Below are positions 15,791 to 25,126 of a DNA stretch of 64,000 nucleotides, piece by piece. Position numbers and translations under genes: made by a program. Position 1 is the stretch's first letter. Every line of letters begins with the position of its first letter. This DNA comes from Armatimonadota bacterium (GTDB taxonomy: Bacteria; Sysuimicrobiota; Sysuimicrobiia; Sysuimicrobiales; Humicultoraceae), in contig JAVKHP010000001.1 of the NCBI GenBank assembly GCA_031459855.1, positions 2,093,384 through 2,157,383 on the forward strand, read 5' to 3'. Under the pieces are notes generated by a model. It saw nothing but the letters and a program-made list of their open reading frames with translations. It ran no database searches and was not told the DNA's origin.

Positions 15791-16021
15791 GCCCAGCCCA
15801 CCTCTTTCATGTCACGCCCGTCCGTCGATGCCGCCTGACGGCCGTTCCAGATTGCCTACTGTCATTGGCCGCCCGGGGGCCGATTCCTTCTGGCCGGCTG
15901 GGGCCCCCAGGGGCGCCTGCAAGCCCCTCCCGCCGCCGGCTCTGGCGGCCACCCCGGCCACGCCGTGCGGCGCGGCTCGTCCGGTGATGGGTGTCCCAGG
16001 CATGGAGAGTAGGGCGGTGGC

Positions 16022-17410
16022 GTGTCCACCCAGAGCCCGGACACACGGGACGGGGAGAGGATGAGCGGCAGGGCATCGGGTAGGTGGACCCTGGCGGCCG
16101 CGGCATGCGTGCTGGTCCTCGCGGCCGCCTCTGCCCGTGCCGCCCAGCCTCCGGCAGTCTCCGGTCAGCGCATCGCGGGCCCGCTGGTGGCGCGTCTGCC
16201 CAACGGGCTCCAGGTCGTCGTCGAGGAGCAGCCGCATACCGATCTGGCAGCCCTCTACACCTGGGTGCGGGTCGGGTCCAAGGACGAGGACGACGAGAGC
16301 AACGGCGCAGCTCACTTCCTGGAGCACATGCTGTTCAAGGGCACGGCGCGGCGGGCTCCCGGTGCGGCGTGGCGGGAGGTCGACGCCATGGGTGGGGTGA
16401 TGAACGCCGCGACGTCGGTCGACTGGACCGCCTACTACATCGTGGCGCGTGCCGTGGACCTGCCGCGGATGGTCGACCTGCAGGCCGACGCGCTGTTCCA
16501 CTCGACGCTGGACGCCGACGAGGTGGAGCGCGAGCGACGCGTCGTCATCGAGGAGATCAACCGCCGCGACAACTTCCCGGCGACCCGCGCCTTCGAGGCG
16601 CTGCGCGCGACGGCGTACGCGGTGCACCCGTACCGCCGCTCGGTGCTGGGCACCCGGGCCGGCATCGAGCGCATGAGCCGCGACGTGCTGGTGCGGTTCT
16701 ACCGCACGCACTACGTGCCCGAGCGGATGACGGTGGTGGTGGTCGGCGGCGTGCGGGCGCAGGAGGCCCTGGCGCTGATCCGGCAGGCCTACGGCAGCGG
16801 GGGGCGCGCGGCGCCGCCGCGCGCCCCCCGCCCGGCCGAACCCCCGCTGGAGGGGATCCGCCGCGCCACGCTCGCCCAGGAGGTGCGCGCAGCCTACCTG
16901 GTCATGGGGTTTCCCGCGCTGGCGGCGGCCGATCCCGACTTCCCCGCCGCCAGCGTGCTCGCGGCGGCGCTCGGGATGGGGCTGGGCAGTCGCCTGCGCC
17001 AGGCCCTCGTGGACCGGGCCCGCCTGGCGCAGAGCGTCGGCGCCTTCCTGCCCGCGTGGGAGGACCCGGCGCTCTTCGTGGTGTCGGCGGTCACCGCCCC
17101 CGATCAGGCGGAGCGCGCCGAGGCGGCCATCCTCGCCGAACTCGACGCCGTGCGCGAGCGCGGGCTGGGCGATGCCGAGCTGCACCGGGCCCGCAGCGCG
17201 GTGGAGGGGGCACAGCTGTACGAGGCCCACACGGTGCGCGGCCGCGCCTTCGAACTGGGCTTCGCCGCCACGGTCACCGGCCTCGAGGTCGGACTGGCCT
17301 ACGTCGAGCGCGTGCGCCGGGTCACGGCGGACGACGTGCAGCGCGTGGCCCGACGCATCCTCGATACGCGTCGCTACGCCGTCGCCGTACTCCGCCCGGC
17401 ATCTCCGTGA
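16022..17410 (+). CDS. M16 zinc peptidase, catalytic subunit (pitrilysin/PqqL-type)
   Basis: This 462-residue secreted or membrane-anchored M16B peptidase has a signal-type segment (WTLAAAACVLVLAAASARA) at about residues 23-41. The catalytic inverted zinc motif HFLEH follows SNGAA, with the third ligand Glu in VIEEINRRDNFP some 75 residues later. The second, inactive half-domain ends at DTRRYAVAVLRP. The start may be GTG 16022, or ATG 16061 within GAGAGGATG. Its TGA overlaps the GTG of the next gene (GTGA). That next gene is the non-catalytic partner, so the two form a heterodimeric chamber as in other M16B pairs. Confidence 0.9.
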   Translation: MSTQSPDTRDGERMSGRASGRWTLAAAACVLVLAAASARAAQPPAVSGQRIAGPLVARLPNGLQVVVEEQPHTDLAALYTWVRVGSKDEDDESNGAAHFLEHMLFKGTARRAPGAAWREVDAMGGVMNAATSVDWTAYYIVARAVDLPRMVDLQADALFHSTLDADEVERERRVVIEEINRRDNFPATRAFEALRATAYAVHPYRRSVLGTRAGIERMSRDVLVRFYRTHYVPERMTVVVVGGVRAQEALALIRQAYGSGGRAAPPRAPRPAEPPLEGIRRATLAQEVRAAYLVMGFPALAAADPDFPAASVLAAALGMGLGSRLRQALVDRARLAQSVGAFLPAWEDPALFVVSAVTAPDQAERAEAAILAELDAVRERGLGDAELHRARSAVEGAQLYEAHTVRGRAFELGFAATVTGLEVGLAYVERVRRVTADDVQRVARRILDTRRYAVAVLRPASP

Positions 17411-18894
17411 GCCAGCTGGTCGCCGTGTCCCGGCGCCCTGCGGCCTGGCGCGCGCCGCGCTTCCCGCGGCATCAGCGCAGGGGCGGGGCAGTCGCCGTCT
17501 TCCTTGGGCTCCTGACAGCGCTCGCGGTTGGTGTGGCGGCCGCGCCGGGCACGCCGCTCACCGGTGGGGCAAGACCGCGGGACGTCGTGGCCGCGCCAGC
17601 TCCGCCGTCTCCTGGCGGGACCGGACCGCGGAACGGTGCGGCCCCGCCGACGCGCGCGGTCCTCGAGAACGGCCTGGTGGTGATCGTCAGGGAGCGGCCG
17701 GCCCGCGGGCTGGTGGTCGTGGAAGCACTGGTGCGCGCGGGTCCCCGCACCGAACCGCCCGATGACGCGGGAGTCGCCGCGCTGGTGCGCAGCCTGCTGC
17801 CGCGCGGTACGCACCGGCGCACCGCCCAGGAGATCGCCGCAACCATCGAAGCGGCCGGGGGCTTCCTGGGCGGGAGCACGTTCCCGGACGTAACCTCGCT
17901 GTACGCGGTGGTCCCGGCGGTGCGCGCCCAGGTGGCCTTCGATCTCGTCGCAGACCTGTTGGCCAACGCCCGGTTCGATCCCGAGGAGGTGGAGAGTCAG
18001 CGCCGCCTGGCCCTGGCGCGCATGCAGCAGGTTGCGGATCAGCCCCTGCAGCGCGCGGTGGAGCTGTCCAACGCGGCGCTCTACCCCTACCATCCCTATG
18101 GCCGGCCACTGGCGGGCACGCCGGCGACCGTGAGTGCGCTTGCGCGCGACCAGCTCCTGGCGTTCTACCGCACCCACTACACCGCGGCCAACGCCGTGGT
18201 GACGGTCGCCGGCGAGCTGCCGGCAGCCGACGCGCTCGCCCACGCGCGGCGCGCCTTCGGGACGCTGCCGCCAGGGACGTTGCCACCCCGCCTGCGGTGG
18301 CTGCGCGCCGTCGAGCGCGCGCTCGCACCGCCGCCAGTCCCCCAGCAGGTGCGCGAGGTCCAGGCCACCGCGGCCGCGTGGATCGTCGCCGCCTACCTGA
18401 CGGTGCCGGTAGGCCACCCGGACTTCGCTGCGCTGCGCGTGCTCAACGCGATCCTGGGCGAGGGCGCGGCCTCCCGGCTGTGGGTCGAGGTGCGTGAGCG
18501 GCGGGGTCTGGCCTACCAGGTGGGATCGGTGCTCGCAGCGCGGGCCGGTCCGGGGTTCCTGCGCCTGATCGCCGGAACGGACCCGCCGAACCTCTCGACC
18601 GTGCTCGCCATCCTCGAGGCCGAAGTGGCGCGGCTGCGCGACGCGGCGCCGGCACCGGGCGAGGTCGACCTGGCCAAACGCAGCATCGCCGGTCGGACCG
18701 CGCTGGCGCGCCAGGACCTGGAAGCCGAGGCGTACGCCCTGGGGTGGCAGGAACTCCTGGGCCTGGGCGTGGACTACGAGGCACGCTTCCTGGCCCAGGT
18801 CGCCCGTATCACGCCCGACGACGTGCACCGGGTGGCACGCCGGTACCTGGCCGGCGGGGTGGTCGCGATCGTCGCCCCGGCGTCGGCGCGCTGA
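17407..18894 (+). CDS. M16 peptidase, non-catalytic partner subunit
   Basis: This 495-residue M16-fold protein starts at GTG 17407. It has a basic N-terminus, a membrane or signal helix at about residues 30-48 and a Pro/Gly-rich linker up to about 85. The position of the zinc motif is occupied by residues that cannot bind metal (ALVRSLLPRG), so it is inactive. It keeps the arginine-tyrosine substrate-clamp signature of non-catalytic M16B subunits (GEGAASRLWVEVRERRGLAYQVGS). Translational overlap with the active subunit supports a stable heterodimer that degrades peptides in the cell envelope. Confidence 0.9.
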   Translation: MSQLVAVSRRPAAWRAPRFPRHQRRGGAVAVFLGLLTALAVGVAAAPGTPLTGGARPRDVVAAPAPPSPGGTGPRNGAAPPTRAVLENGLVVIVRERPARGLVVVEALVRAGPRTEPPDDAGVAALVRSLLPRGTHRRTAQEIAATIEAAGGFLGGSTFPDVTSLYAVVPAVRAQVAFDLVADLLANARFDPEEVESQRRLALARMQQVADQPLQRAVELSNAALYPYHPYGRPLAGTPATVSALARDQLLAFYRTHYTAANAVVTVAGELPAADALAHARRAFGTLPPGTLPPRLRWLRAVERALAPPPVPQQVREVQATAAAWIVAAYLTVPVGHPDFAALRVLNAILGEGAASRLWVEVRERRGLAYQVGSVLAARAGPGFLRLIAGTDPPNLSTVLAILEAEVARLRDAAPAPGEVDLAKRSIAGRTALARQDLEAEAYALGWQELLGLGVDYEARFLAQVARITPDDVHRVARRYLAGGVVAIVAPASAR

Positions 18895-18903
18895 GGCCCG
18901 TAC

Positions 18904-19743
18904 TCACACGCGCCTGCCCACAGCGCGTTCGGTGCGCCGGGACGCCTGGGGCCGGAGTCCTGCGGCCACCAGGCGGCGGTGCAGCTCCCGAAGGTCGCGC
19001 ACCACGAGGTCGGGGCGCGGTCCCCGCGGGCGCCGGCCGGTGGCCCCGACGCCCGTGCGGACGAGGATGGTGTAGAGGCCCGCGGCACGGCCGGCCGCCA
19101 CGTCGGTCGCGACCTGGTCGCCCACGATGGCGCTCTCGGCCGGCGCGACGCCCAGGCGGGCCAGCGCTTCGCGCAGCAACCGCGGGTGGGGCTTGCCGAT
19201 GACCGTGGGCCGCCGGCCGGTGGCCGCCTGCAGGGCCGCGGCCAGCGACCCGGCACCGGGGATCACGCCGGCGTCGGTGGGCAGCAGCAGGTCGGGGTTG
19301 GTGAGCACGAAGCGCGCGCCGTCCAGCAGGGCCTGCGTCGCCGCCGCCAGCTTCCGGTACGAGACGCGCCGGTCGAGGCCGACCACCACCGCCGCCGGGC
19401 GTTCGCCCGCCGGCGCGAATCCCGCATCGACCAGGGCGCGGCGCAGGGCCGCTTCGCCCACCACCAGCACGCGCGCGCCGGGCCGGAGCACCCGGCGCAG
19501 GTACGCCGCGGTGCTGGTCGCCGACGTGACGATCCGCGCCGCCGGCACCCGCATGCCCATCTGCGCCAGCAGACGGGCATACTGCCGCGGCGTGCGCGTG
19601 CTGTTGTTGGTGACCAGGGCGTACGGCACGCGCGCTCCGTCGAGGTACGACAGCAGCGCGGCGGCCCCGGGTAGCGGCGTCCGCCCCCGGTACAGCACGC
19701 CGTCCATGTCGAACAACAGCGCCCGCAGGCGCGACAGCCGCAT
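18904..19743 (-). CDS. HAD-superfamily phosphatase, subclass IIA (NagD / 4-nitrophenylphosphatase-like)
   Basis: This 279-residue cytoplasmic phosphatase has HAD motif I FDMDGVLYRG with nucleophile Asp12 and acid/base Asp14. Motif II is TNNSTR, the C2a cap covers about residues 80-190, the conserved lysine is in IGKPHP, and motif IV is VGDQVATDV. The family removes phosphate from small metabolites such as 2-phosphoglycolate or nucleotides. ATG 19743 lies 11 bases after the aldehyde dehydrogenase stop, so the two are probably one operon. Longer in-frame starts would only add antisense-like sequence from the dehydrogenase gene. Confidence 0.85.
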   Translation of the reverse strand: MRLSRLRALLFDMDGVLYRGRTPLPGAAALLSYLDGARVPYALVTNNSTRTPRQYARLLAQMGMRVPAARIVTSATSTAAYLRRVLRPGARVLVVGEAALRRALVDAGFAPAGERPAAVVVGLDRRVSYRKLAAATQALLDGARFVLTNPDLLLPTDAGVIPGAGSLAAALQAATGRRPTVIGKPHPRLLREALARLGVAPAESAIVGDQVATDVAAGRAAGLYTILVRTGVGATGRRPRGPRPDLVVRDLRELHRRLVAAGLRPQASRRTERAVGRRV

Positions 19744-19753
19744 CGCGCGCCCG

Positions 19754-21211
19754 CTACATCCCGATGGAGATCGACTTGACCTCCATGTACTCCTCGATGC
19801 CCTGATGCCCGCCTTCCCGGCCCAGCCCGCTCTCCTTGAAGCCCCCGAACGGGATCTCGTGGGTGTAGCCGCTGGCGTCGTTGACGCCGACCATGCCGTA
19901 CTCCAGCGCCTCGGCCACGCGGATGGCACGGCGCAGATCGCTGGTGTAGAAGTAGGCGGCCAGCCCGTAGGTGGTGGCGTTGGCCCGGGCGACCGCCTCG
20001 GCCTCGTCACGGAACGTCATCACCGGCGCCACCGGGCCAAAGATCTCCTCCCGCGCCACGGCCATCTCCTCGCGCACGTCGAGCAGCACCGTGGGCGCGT
20101 AGAACAGCCCCCGGCCCAGTACGCCCTCGGTGAGCCGCCGCCCGCCGGCCACGATGCGCGCGCCGTCGGCCACCGCCGCCTGCACCAGGCCGTCGACCTT
20201 CTCGAGGATCTCGGTGTTGATGAGCGGTCCGATCTGGGCCCCGGGGTCGAACCCGGGCGCCACCTTCAGCCCTTTGACCTTCTCGATGAACAGGGGCAGG
20301 AAGCGGTCTGCGACCCTCTCCTGCACGTAGACGCGGTTGGCGCAGATACACGACTGGCCCGCCACCCGCAGGAACTTGATGGCCACCGCGCCCTCGGCCG
20401 CGGCGGCCAGGTCGGCGTCGTCGAAGACGATGAACGGGGCGTTCCCGCCCAGCTCGAACGAGACGCGCTTGAGCTGGGCGCTGGCCGCGGCCATCAGGCG
20501 CTTGCCCACCTCGGTCGAACCGGTGAAGGCGATCTTGCGGACGGCCGGGTGGTCGAGGAAGACCTGACCGATCAGGCCCGCCCGCGCGCCGGTCACGACG
20601 TTGAAGACCCCGGCCGGCAGCCCCGCGTCCGCGCACAGGCGCGCCAGCGCCAGGGCGGTGAGCGGCGTGGCGCTGGCGGGCTTGAGCACCACGGTGCAGC
20701 CCGCGGCCAGGGCTGGCGCGATCTTGCGGGTGACCATCGTGGCCGGGAAGTTCCACGGGGTGATGGCCGCCACGACGCCCACCGGCTGGCGCAGCACCCA
20801 CAGCCGCTTGCCGGGCACCGGCGGCGGCACGATCGCGCCGTAGACCCGTCGCGCCTCCTCGGCGAACCACGAGAAGTACCCGGCGGCGAACGCCACCTCG
20901 CGCCGCGCTTCCTCGAAGGGCTTCCCGTTCTCCTGGGTCACCAGGCGCGCCAGGGCATCCCGGTGCTCGGTCATCAGGTCGAAGACGCGGCGCAGGATGC
21001 GCCCGCGCTCCACGGCCGGCGTGGCCGCCCAGGCGGGTTGTGCAGCGGCCGCAGCGTCCACCGCGCGCCAGACGTCCTCGCGGCCGGCGTCGGGCACCTC
21101 GGCGAGGGTCTCGCCGGTGGCGGGGTCGACCACCGTCGTGGTCGCGCCGTCCTGGGCACCGACCCAGGCGCCTCCCACGAACATCCGTGATCGCTCTGCG
21201 ACCAGACTCAT
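19754..21211 (-). CDS. NAD(P)-dependent aldehyde dehydrogenase, succinate-semialdehyde type
   Basis: This 485-residue ALDH has catalytic Cys288 in GQSCICANR and general-base Glu253 in SFELGGNAPF, the SSADH (GabD) pattern with the redox-switch CxC. The substrate-loop sequence NDASGYTHEIPFGGFKESGLG and the ending GIEEYMEVKSISIG also match GabD-type enzymes. It would oxidise succinate semialdehyde or a related semialdehyde. ATG 21211, 7 bases after AGGTGA, is preferred over GTG 21220. The TetR gene upstream may control it. In context it could oxidise an aldehyde formed during dicarboxylic acid or aromatic breakdown, which is inference. Confidence 0.85.
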   Translation of the reverse strand: MSLVAERSRMFVGGAWVGAQDGATTTVVDPATGETLAEVPDAGREDVWRAVDAAAAAQPAWAATPAVERGRILRRVFDLMTEHRDALARLVTQENGKPFEEARREVAFAAGYFSWFAEEARRVYGAIVPPPVPGKRLWVLRQPVGVVAAITPWNFPATMVTRKIAPALAAGCTVVLKPASATPLTALALARLCADAGLPAGVFNVVTGARAGLIGQVFLDHPAVRKIAFTGSTEVGKRLMAAASAQLKRVSFELGGNAPFIVFDDADLAAAAEGAVAIKFLRVAGQSCICANRVYVQERVADRFLPLFIEKVKGLKVAPGFDPGAQIGPLINTEILEKVDGLVQAAVADGARIVAGGRRLTEGVLGRGLFYAPTVLLDVREEMAVAREEIFGPVAPVMTFRDEAEAVARANATTYGLAAYFYTSDLRRAIRVAEALEYGMVGVNDASGYTHEIPFGGFKESGLGREGGHQGIEEYMEVKSISIGM

Positions 21212-21363
21212 GCGGGTCACCTGCCTTCGGCGTGGGGTCCTGCCCGTCGTTCGCGGCCCCCGACGCGCACCCCTGCTGCGACGGTGCGGGGGACGCTCTG
21301 CGGGACGACGCCGGCGGGCGGTGCGCAGTGCGCCCGATGCCGCCTGGGGCTGGACCCTGCCGG

Positions 21364-22005
21364 CTACCGGGGCGCGCCCCGCAGGTAGCCCAGCACCGCC
21401 TGCAGGCAGCGCTCACGGGTCGAGGCGTGCCGGGCCTCCCAGTCGGGTTCCTGCAGCCACTGGAGGAAGAGGCCGTCGACGATGGCGCGCACCACCGAGG
21501 CGGCCGCCGCCACGTCGGGCACCTGGAAGACGCCTTCGCGCAGGCCCTCCTCGATGATGTGGGCGTACGCGGCGTCCACGATCCCGCGGAACGTGGCGCT
21601 GAGCTCGTCGAACCGATCGTGGCGCGCTGCGGCGCCCAGCAGGTCGAGGAAGACCAGGTAGAAGTCACGGTTGGCCCGCGGGTCGACGAAGATGGCGTCG
21701 ACCATGGCCGCCACCTTCGCTTCGGCGGTCGGGGCCCGGTGGACCGCGGTGTGGATCCGACGCGCCACACGCGCCAGGACCCACCGCATCGTGGCCAGGA
21801 CGAGGTTCTCCTTGGTGCCGAAGTAGTACAACAGGATCCCCTTGCTGACGCCCGCCCGGTCCGCGACCCGCTGCAGCGAGAGCCGCCGCAGACCCTGCTC
21901 CACCAGCACCCGGTACGTGTGGCGGAGCAGGTGGGCGTGCCGCGCGGACCTGGGCTCGTCGAGCCCGGTGGCGTCCGCCGGGGGCGCGGTGCGCAGCGTG
22001 CTCAC
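21364..22005 (-). CDS. TetR-family transcriptional regulator
   Basis: This 213-residue regulator starts at GTG 22005, which overlaps the hemerythrin stop (GTGA) behind AGGAGGA. The helix-turn-helix is LSLQRVADRAGVSKGILLYYF followed by GTKENL, the usual TetR N-terminal module. The ligand domain from about residue 75 includes DPRANRDFYLVFLDLLGAA and resembles BetI-like TetR C-terminal domains. It lies between the bcr-like operon and the aldehyde dehydrogenase and could act on either. It is one of two TetR genes in the window, and either could recognise the three TetR-type palindromes listed here. Confidence 0.85.
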   Translation of the reverse strand: MSTLRTAPPADATGLDEPRSARHAHLLRHTYRVLVEQGLRRLSLQRVADRAGVSKGILLYYFGTKENLVLATMRWVLARVARRIHTAVHRAPTAEAKVAAMVDAIFVDPRANRDFYLVFLDLLGAAARHDRFDELSATFRGIVDAAYAHIIEEGLREGVFQVPDVAAAASVVRAIVDGLFLQWLQEPDWEARHASTRERCLQAVLGYLRGAPR

Positions 22006-22547
22006 GACGGTCCTCCTGCAAGACGCTCGGCCAGGGTGGTCGCCGCCTGGTGCACCCCGTGGCCGAGCTGGTGCTCCACCCCATCGTAGCACGCGCCGGT
22101 CGCAGTGTCGTCGGCGGGCTGCAGCACGACCTCGCCCATGGGGAACAGGACCTCGTTCTCCTTGGCGATGTGCGCCCGCAGCAGGTCCAGGTACTGGCGA
22201 CAGGGCTCCAGCACGGCGCGGGCCGGGACGGCGCCCTGTGCGTAGCGGTCCAGCTGCGCGGCGATCTCCCGCACCAGCCGGCGGCCCGCCTCATGCTCCT
22301 CCAGCATGACGCCGATCGGTCCGCCCTGGCGGGGAATGCCGCGGCGCTCCAGGCACGGGAAGAGACACGCTTCTTCCTTGCCGTGGTGGCACCGGTCGAC
22401 GAACGTCTGGCTGAACGTCACCAGGTCGCGCAGGAACGCCACCGGCACGTCGCCGCCGGCGTCGGCGGCCGCCAGCGCGCGCTCGAGCCCATCGAGCACG
22501 CCCAGGATGACGCGGTGCTCCTCGATCAGGTCGTGCGTGGACCGCAT
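22002..22547 (-). CDS. Hemerythrin HHE-domain protein
   Basis: This 181-residue protein forms a four-helix di-iron hemerythrin-like bundle. Metal ligands are visible in order: THDLIEEHRVIL, DRCHHGKEEACLFP, MLEEHEAGRR and AHIAKENEVLFPMG. Such proteins bind oxygen or nitric oxide, or store iron, in the cytoplasm. It is translationally coupled to the TetR gene that follows. Next to oxygen-sensitive enzymes such as the Bcr-like complex, an oxygen-sensing or scavenging role is attractive but unproven. The last 30 residues lie outside the conserved bundle. Confidence 0.85.
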   Translation of the reverse strand: MRSTHDLIEEHRVILGVLDGLERALAAADAGGDVPVAFLRDLVTFSQTFVDRCHHGKEEACLFPCLERRGIPRQGGPIGVMLEEHEAGRRLVREIAAQLDRYAQGAVPARAVLEPCRQYLDLLRAHIAKENEVLFPMGEVVLQPADDTATGACYDGVEHQLGHGVHQAATTLAERLAGGPS

Positions 22548-22659
22548 CGCCGTCGCGTCCCTCCGTTCCTTCCGGGGGTGCCGGCCTGCCGCCCCGAACG
22601 GATGCCCGCGCGCCCACGCTCCAGCGCCTGCGCGGGCCCGGGACGCACCGGCCGGGATC

Positions 22660-23412
22660 CTACACCATGGTCAGCCCGCCGCCCACGCTGAGGGTCTGGC
22701 CCGTGATGAACGAGGCGCGCTCCGACGCCAGGAAGAGGACGGCGTCGGCGATCTCCTCGGGCCGGGCCAGCCGCTGCAACGGCGTGGCGCGCACGATGGC
22801 CTGGACGAGCTTCTCGTGGCCGTCGTCGATCAGCTGGCGCAGGAGCGGGGTGTCGGTGAGCCCGGGGGCCACGACGTTGACGCGGATGCCGTATCGGGCC
22901 ACCTCGCGCGCCAGCGCCTTGCTGAAGGCGATGACCGCGCCCTTGGCGCCCGAGTAGACCGCCTCGCCCGACGAGCCGGCACGCCCCGCCTCGGACGCGA
23001 TGTTCACGACGACGCCCGTGCCGCGGGCGATCATGTGCGGGAGCACCACGTGGCAGGTCGCCAGCACGCCGCGGTAGTTGAGGGCGATGACACGGTCCCA
23101 GAACTCCTCGGTCGTCTCCACGAAGGGCATGATGCGGTCCCAGCCCGCGGCGTTTACCAGCAGGTCGATCTGCCCCCACGCCGCCAGCACCTGCTCGATC
23201 CCGGCGGCCACGCTGGCCCGGGACGTCACGTCCATGGCCACGGCCAGCTCCTCGCCACCCGCCGCCCGGATCTCGTCGGCGACGGTGGCGGCCCCGGGGG
23301 CGTTGATGTCGGCCACGGCCACCCGGGTGCCTTCCCGGGCAAGCGCCAGGCAGACGGCGCGCCCGATGCCGCTGGCGCCGCCCGTCACCACCGCCACGCG
23401 TTCGCTGCTCAT
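22660..23412 (-). CDS. Short-chain dehydrogenase, BadH-like (2-hydroxycyclohexanecarboxyl-CoA dehydrogenase type)
   Basis: This 250-residue NAD(P)-dependent SDR has cofactor motif TGGASGIG at residues 10-17, LVNAAGWD at 85-92, and the catalytic triad Ser140, Tyr153 and Lys157. Several stretches recall BadH of Rhodopseudomonas palustris rather than generic FabG: LVNAAGWDRIMPF, NIASEAGRAGSSGEAVYSG and the C-terminal FITGQTLSVGGGLTM. BadH oxidises a ring hydroxyl of an alicyclic acyl-CoA to a ketone. The ATG overlaps the amidohydrolase stop (ATGA), so it is the last gene of the bcr-like operon. The comparison is from memory of the family and should be aligned. Confidence 0.75.
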   Translation of the reverse strand: MSSERVAVVTGGASGIGRAVCLALAREGTRVAVADINAPGAATVADEIRAAGGEELAVAMDVTSRASVAAGIEQVLAAWGQIDLLVNAAGWDRIMPFVETTEEFWDRVIALNYRGVLATCHVVLPHMIARGTGVVVNIASEAGRAGSSGEAVYSGAKGAVIAFSKALAREVARYGIRVNVVAPGLTDTPLLRQLIDDGHEKLVQAIVRATPLQRLARPEEIADAVLFLASERASFITGQTLSVGGGLTMV

Positions 23413-24299
23413 CGGCTGGCCCCCTGACCGGCTGGCGCGCCCACGTCCAGCCGGAACAGCTCCATGGCGTTGTCACGTACCAGCCGGCGGTACGCCTCGG
23501 GCCGCAGGCCCAGGGCCCGCAGCTGCGCCAGGCTCTCCTTCCAGGGCAGGCCGTTGGTGCCCCACAGGCAGCGGTCCTGCCCCAGCCGGCTGTTCATGAA
23601 CTGCACCAGCTCGGGCTTGAGGTACTTGGGCATCCAGGCGTCGACGCCCAGCCACACGGTGTCCCATTTGTAGCACACCGAGATCAACTCCTCCACCCAG
23701 GGCCAGCCGGTGTGCGCGCCGATCACCTTCAGGGTGGGGAAGTCGCACAGGATGCGGTCGAGGTAGATGGGGCGCCCGTGCTCGGAGGGCATCCCCTCCA
23801 GCACGTGCCCGACCTGCATCGAGACCGGCACGTCGAGCTCCACGCACTTGGCGTACAGCGGGTACATCCGGCGGTCGTGCAGCGGGATGTCGAAGCCGTA
23901 GACGTGGACGTAGACGCCGCGGAAGCCGAAGTCGCGCACGGCCCGCTCGATCTCCTGCAGGCTCTCGGGAATGCGGAAGGGGTTGTAGCCGGCCAGGCCC
24001 ACGAACCGGTCGGGGTAGCGCGTGGTGTACTGCGCCACCTCTTCCAGCGCGGTGTCCATGTACATCCAGTGGTTGCGGTACGACCACATCTTGCACTGGG
24101 TGATGCACACCCGCTCCACGCCCGCGTCGTCCATGGCCGCCACCATCGCCTCCAGGCTGGGGAAGCTGGGCAGGCTGCCGCCCAGCGCCCGCTCCATGCG
24201 GCAGACCAGCTCCCCGCGCTTGGCGGCGTTCCAGCGCTCGATGAACTCGGGGGTGGCCACGTAGTACATGATGTCGATGGCGCCGATCTGTTCCTCCAT
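23409..24299 (-). CDS. Amidohydrolase-2-like TIM-barrel protein with degenerate metal site
   Basis: This 296-residue protein follows the amidohydrolase-2 plan (ACMSD, LigJ, pyrone dicarboxylate hydrolase relatives). It has FPSLEAMVAAMDDAGVERVC, a beta-barrel core with GLAGYNPF and GFRGVYVHVYG, a His in MQVGHVLEG, IGAHTGWPWVEELI, and a terminal LFRLD. The metal ligands are unusual. The N-terminal HxH is missing (AIDIMYYVAT at residues 7-16), and the last-strand Asp is Asn249 (LWGTNGLPW). ATG 24299 follows GGGAGGG. It is locked between bcrD-like and badH-like genes by overlap with the latter. A ring-opening or lyase role in the pathway is inference. Confidence 0.7.
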   Translation of the reverse strand: MEEQIGAIDIMYYVATPEFIERWNAAKRGELVCRMERALGGSLPSFPSLEAMVAAMDDAGVERVCITQCKMWSYRNHWMYMDTALEEVAQYTTRYPDRFVGLAGYNPFRIPESLQEIERAVRDFGFRGVYVHVYGFDIPLHDRRMYPLYAKCVELDVPVSMQVGHVLEGMPSEHGRPIYLDRILCDFPTLKVIGAHTGWPWVEELISVCYKWDTVWLGVDAWMPKYLKPELVQFMNSRLGQDRCLWGTNGLPWKESLAQLRALGLRPEAYRRLVRDNAMELFRLDVGAPAGQGASR

Positions 24300-24316
24300 G
24301 GGTGCCCTCCCGCGGG

Positions 24317-25126
24317 TCAGACGGACGCGCGCTCGCGCACCCGGCGCAGCCGCTCCGCGGCCAGCCGCGCCGCGCCCAGCGCGCCGGCGTAGACGCCCAG
24401 CTCGTCGGGCGGCACCCGGAACGGCACCCGCAGCGTCTGCTCCAGGGCGCGCTGCATCAGGGGCACGCGGGTGAGCCCGCCGGTGAGGGCGTAGGCCGGC
24501 TCGGCCCGCAGCCGCTTGACGAGCTGCGCCGCGCGCTCGGCCAGCGCCACCAGGGCGCCGGCGCAGACGTCCTCGGGGCTGCGGCCCGAGACCAGGTGGT
24601 TGATGACCTCGCTCTCGGCGAAGACGGCGCAGATGCTGGAGACCACAGCGGGCTCCCGTGCGGCCTCGGCCAGGGCGGCGATGGCGCCGGGCTCGTAGCC
24701 CATGTACCGCACGGTCTTCTCCAGGAAGGCCCCGCTCCCGGCCGCGCACTTGTCGTTGAGCCGGAAGGTCTTGACGCGGCCCCGCTCGTCGAGGCGGATG
24801 GCCTTGACGTTCTGCCCGCCGATGTCCAGCACGGTCCGAACGTCGGGGTAGAGCCCGTGGATCGCCCAGGCGTGGGCCGTGAGGTCGGTGACCGCCACGT
24901 CGCGTAGCGGCACCATGTGCCGGCCGTACCCGGTGGCCGCGACGTAGGCCACGTCCTCGCGCCGGCATCCCGCCGCCGCGACAGCGGCATCCAGCGCCCG
25001 CTCGGCGGCCCGGGCGAAGTTGAAGCCGCTGGGGACGATGGCGCGGCCGGCGATGGCCCCCGCGCCGTTGGCCAGGACGACCTTGGTGTACGACGCGCCG
25101 GCGTCGATGCCCGCGACCAGCGTCAT
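24317..25126 (-). CDS. bcrD: BcrD-like ATPase/activator subunit of benzoyl-CoA reductase family
   Basis: This 269-residue member of the BadF/BadG/BcrA/BcrD ASKHA-ATPase family hydrolyses ATP to drive a low-potential electron into the reductase. The phosphate loop is [10 protein letters not shown] and the second is [11 protein letters not shown]. The two cysteines that bridge a single [4Fe-4S] cluster between two activator subunits are Cys127 (NDKCAAGSG) and Cys166 ([11 protein letters not shown]). The [11 protein letters not shown] stretch is closest to BcrD/BadG. It is coupled to the preceding activator by ATGA. Alternative: an activator of a 2-hydroxyacyl-CoA dehydratase; a second activator and BcrB/BcrC-sized partners favour a benzoyl-CoA-reductase-type complex. 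Confidence 0.75.
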   Translation of the reverse strand: MTLVAGIDAGASYTKVVLANGAGAIAGRAIVPSGFNFARAAERALDAAVAAAGCRREDVAYVAATGYGRHMVPLRDVAVTDLTAHAWAIHGLYPDVRTVLDIGGQNVKAIRLDERGRVKTFRLNDKCAAGSGAFLEKTVRYMGYEPGAIAALAEAAREPAVVSSICAVFAESEVINHLVSGRSPEDVCAGALVALAERAAQLVKRLRAEPAYALTGGLTRVPLMQRALEQTLRVPFRVPPDELGVYAGALGAARLAAERLRRVRERASV

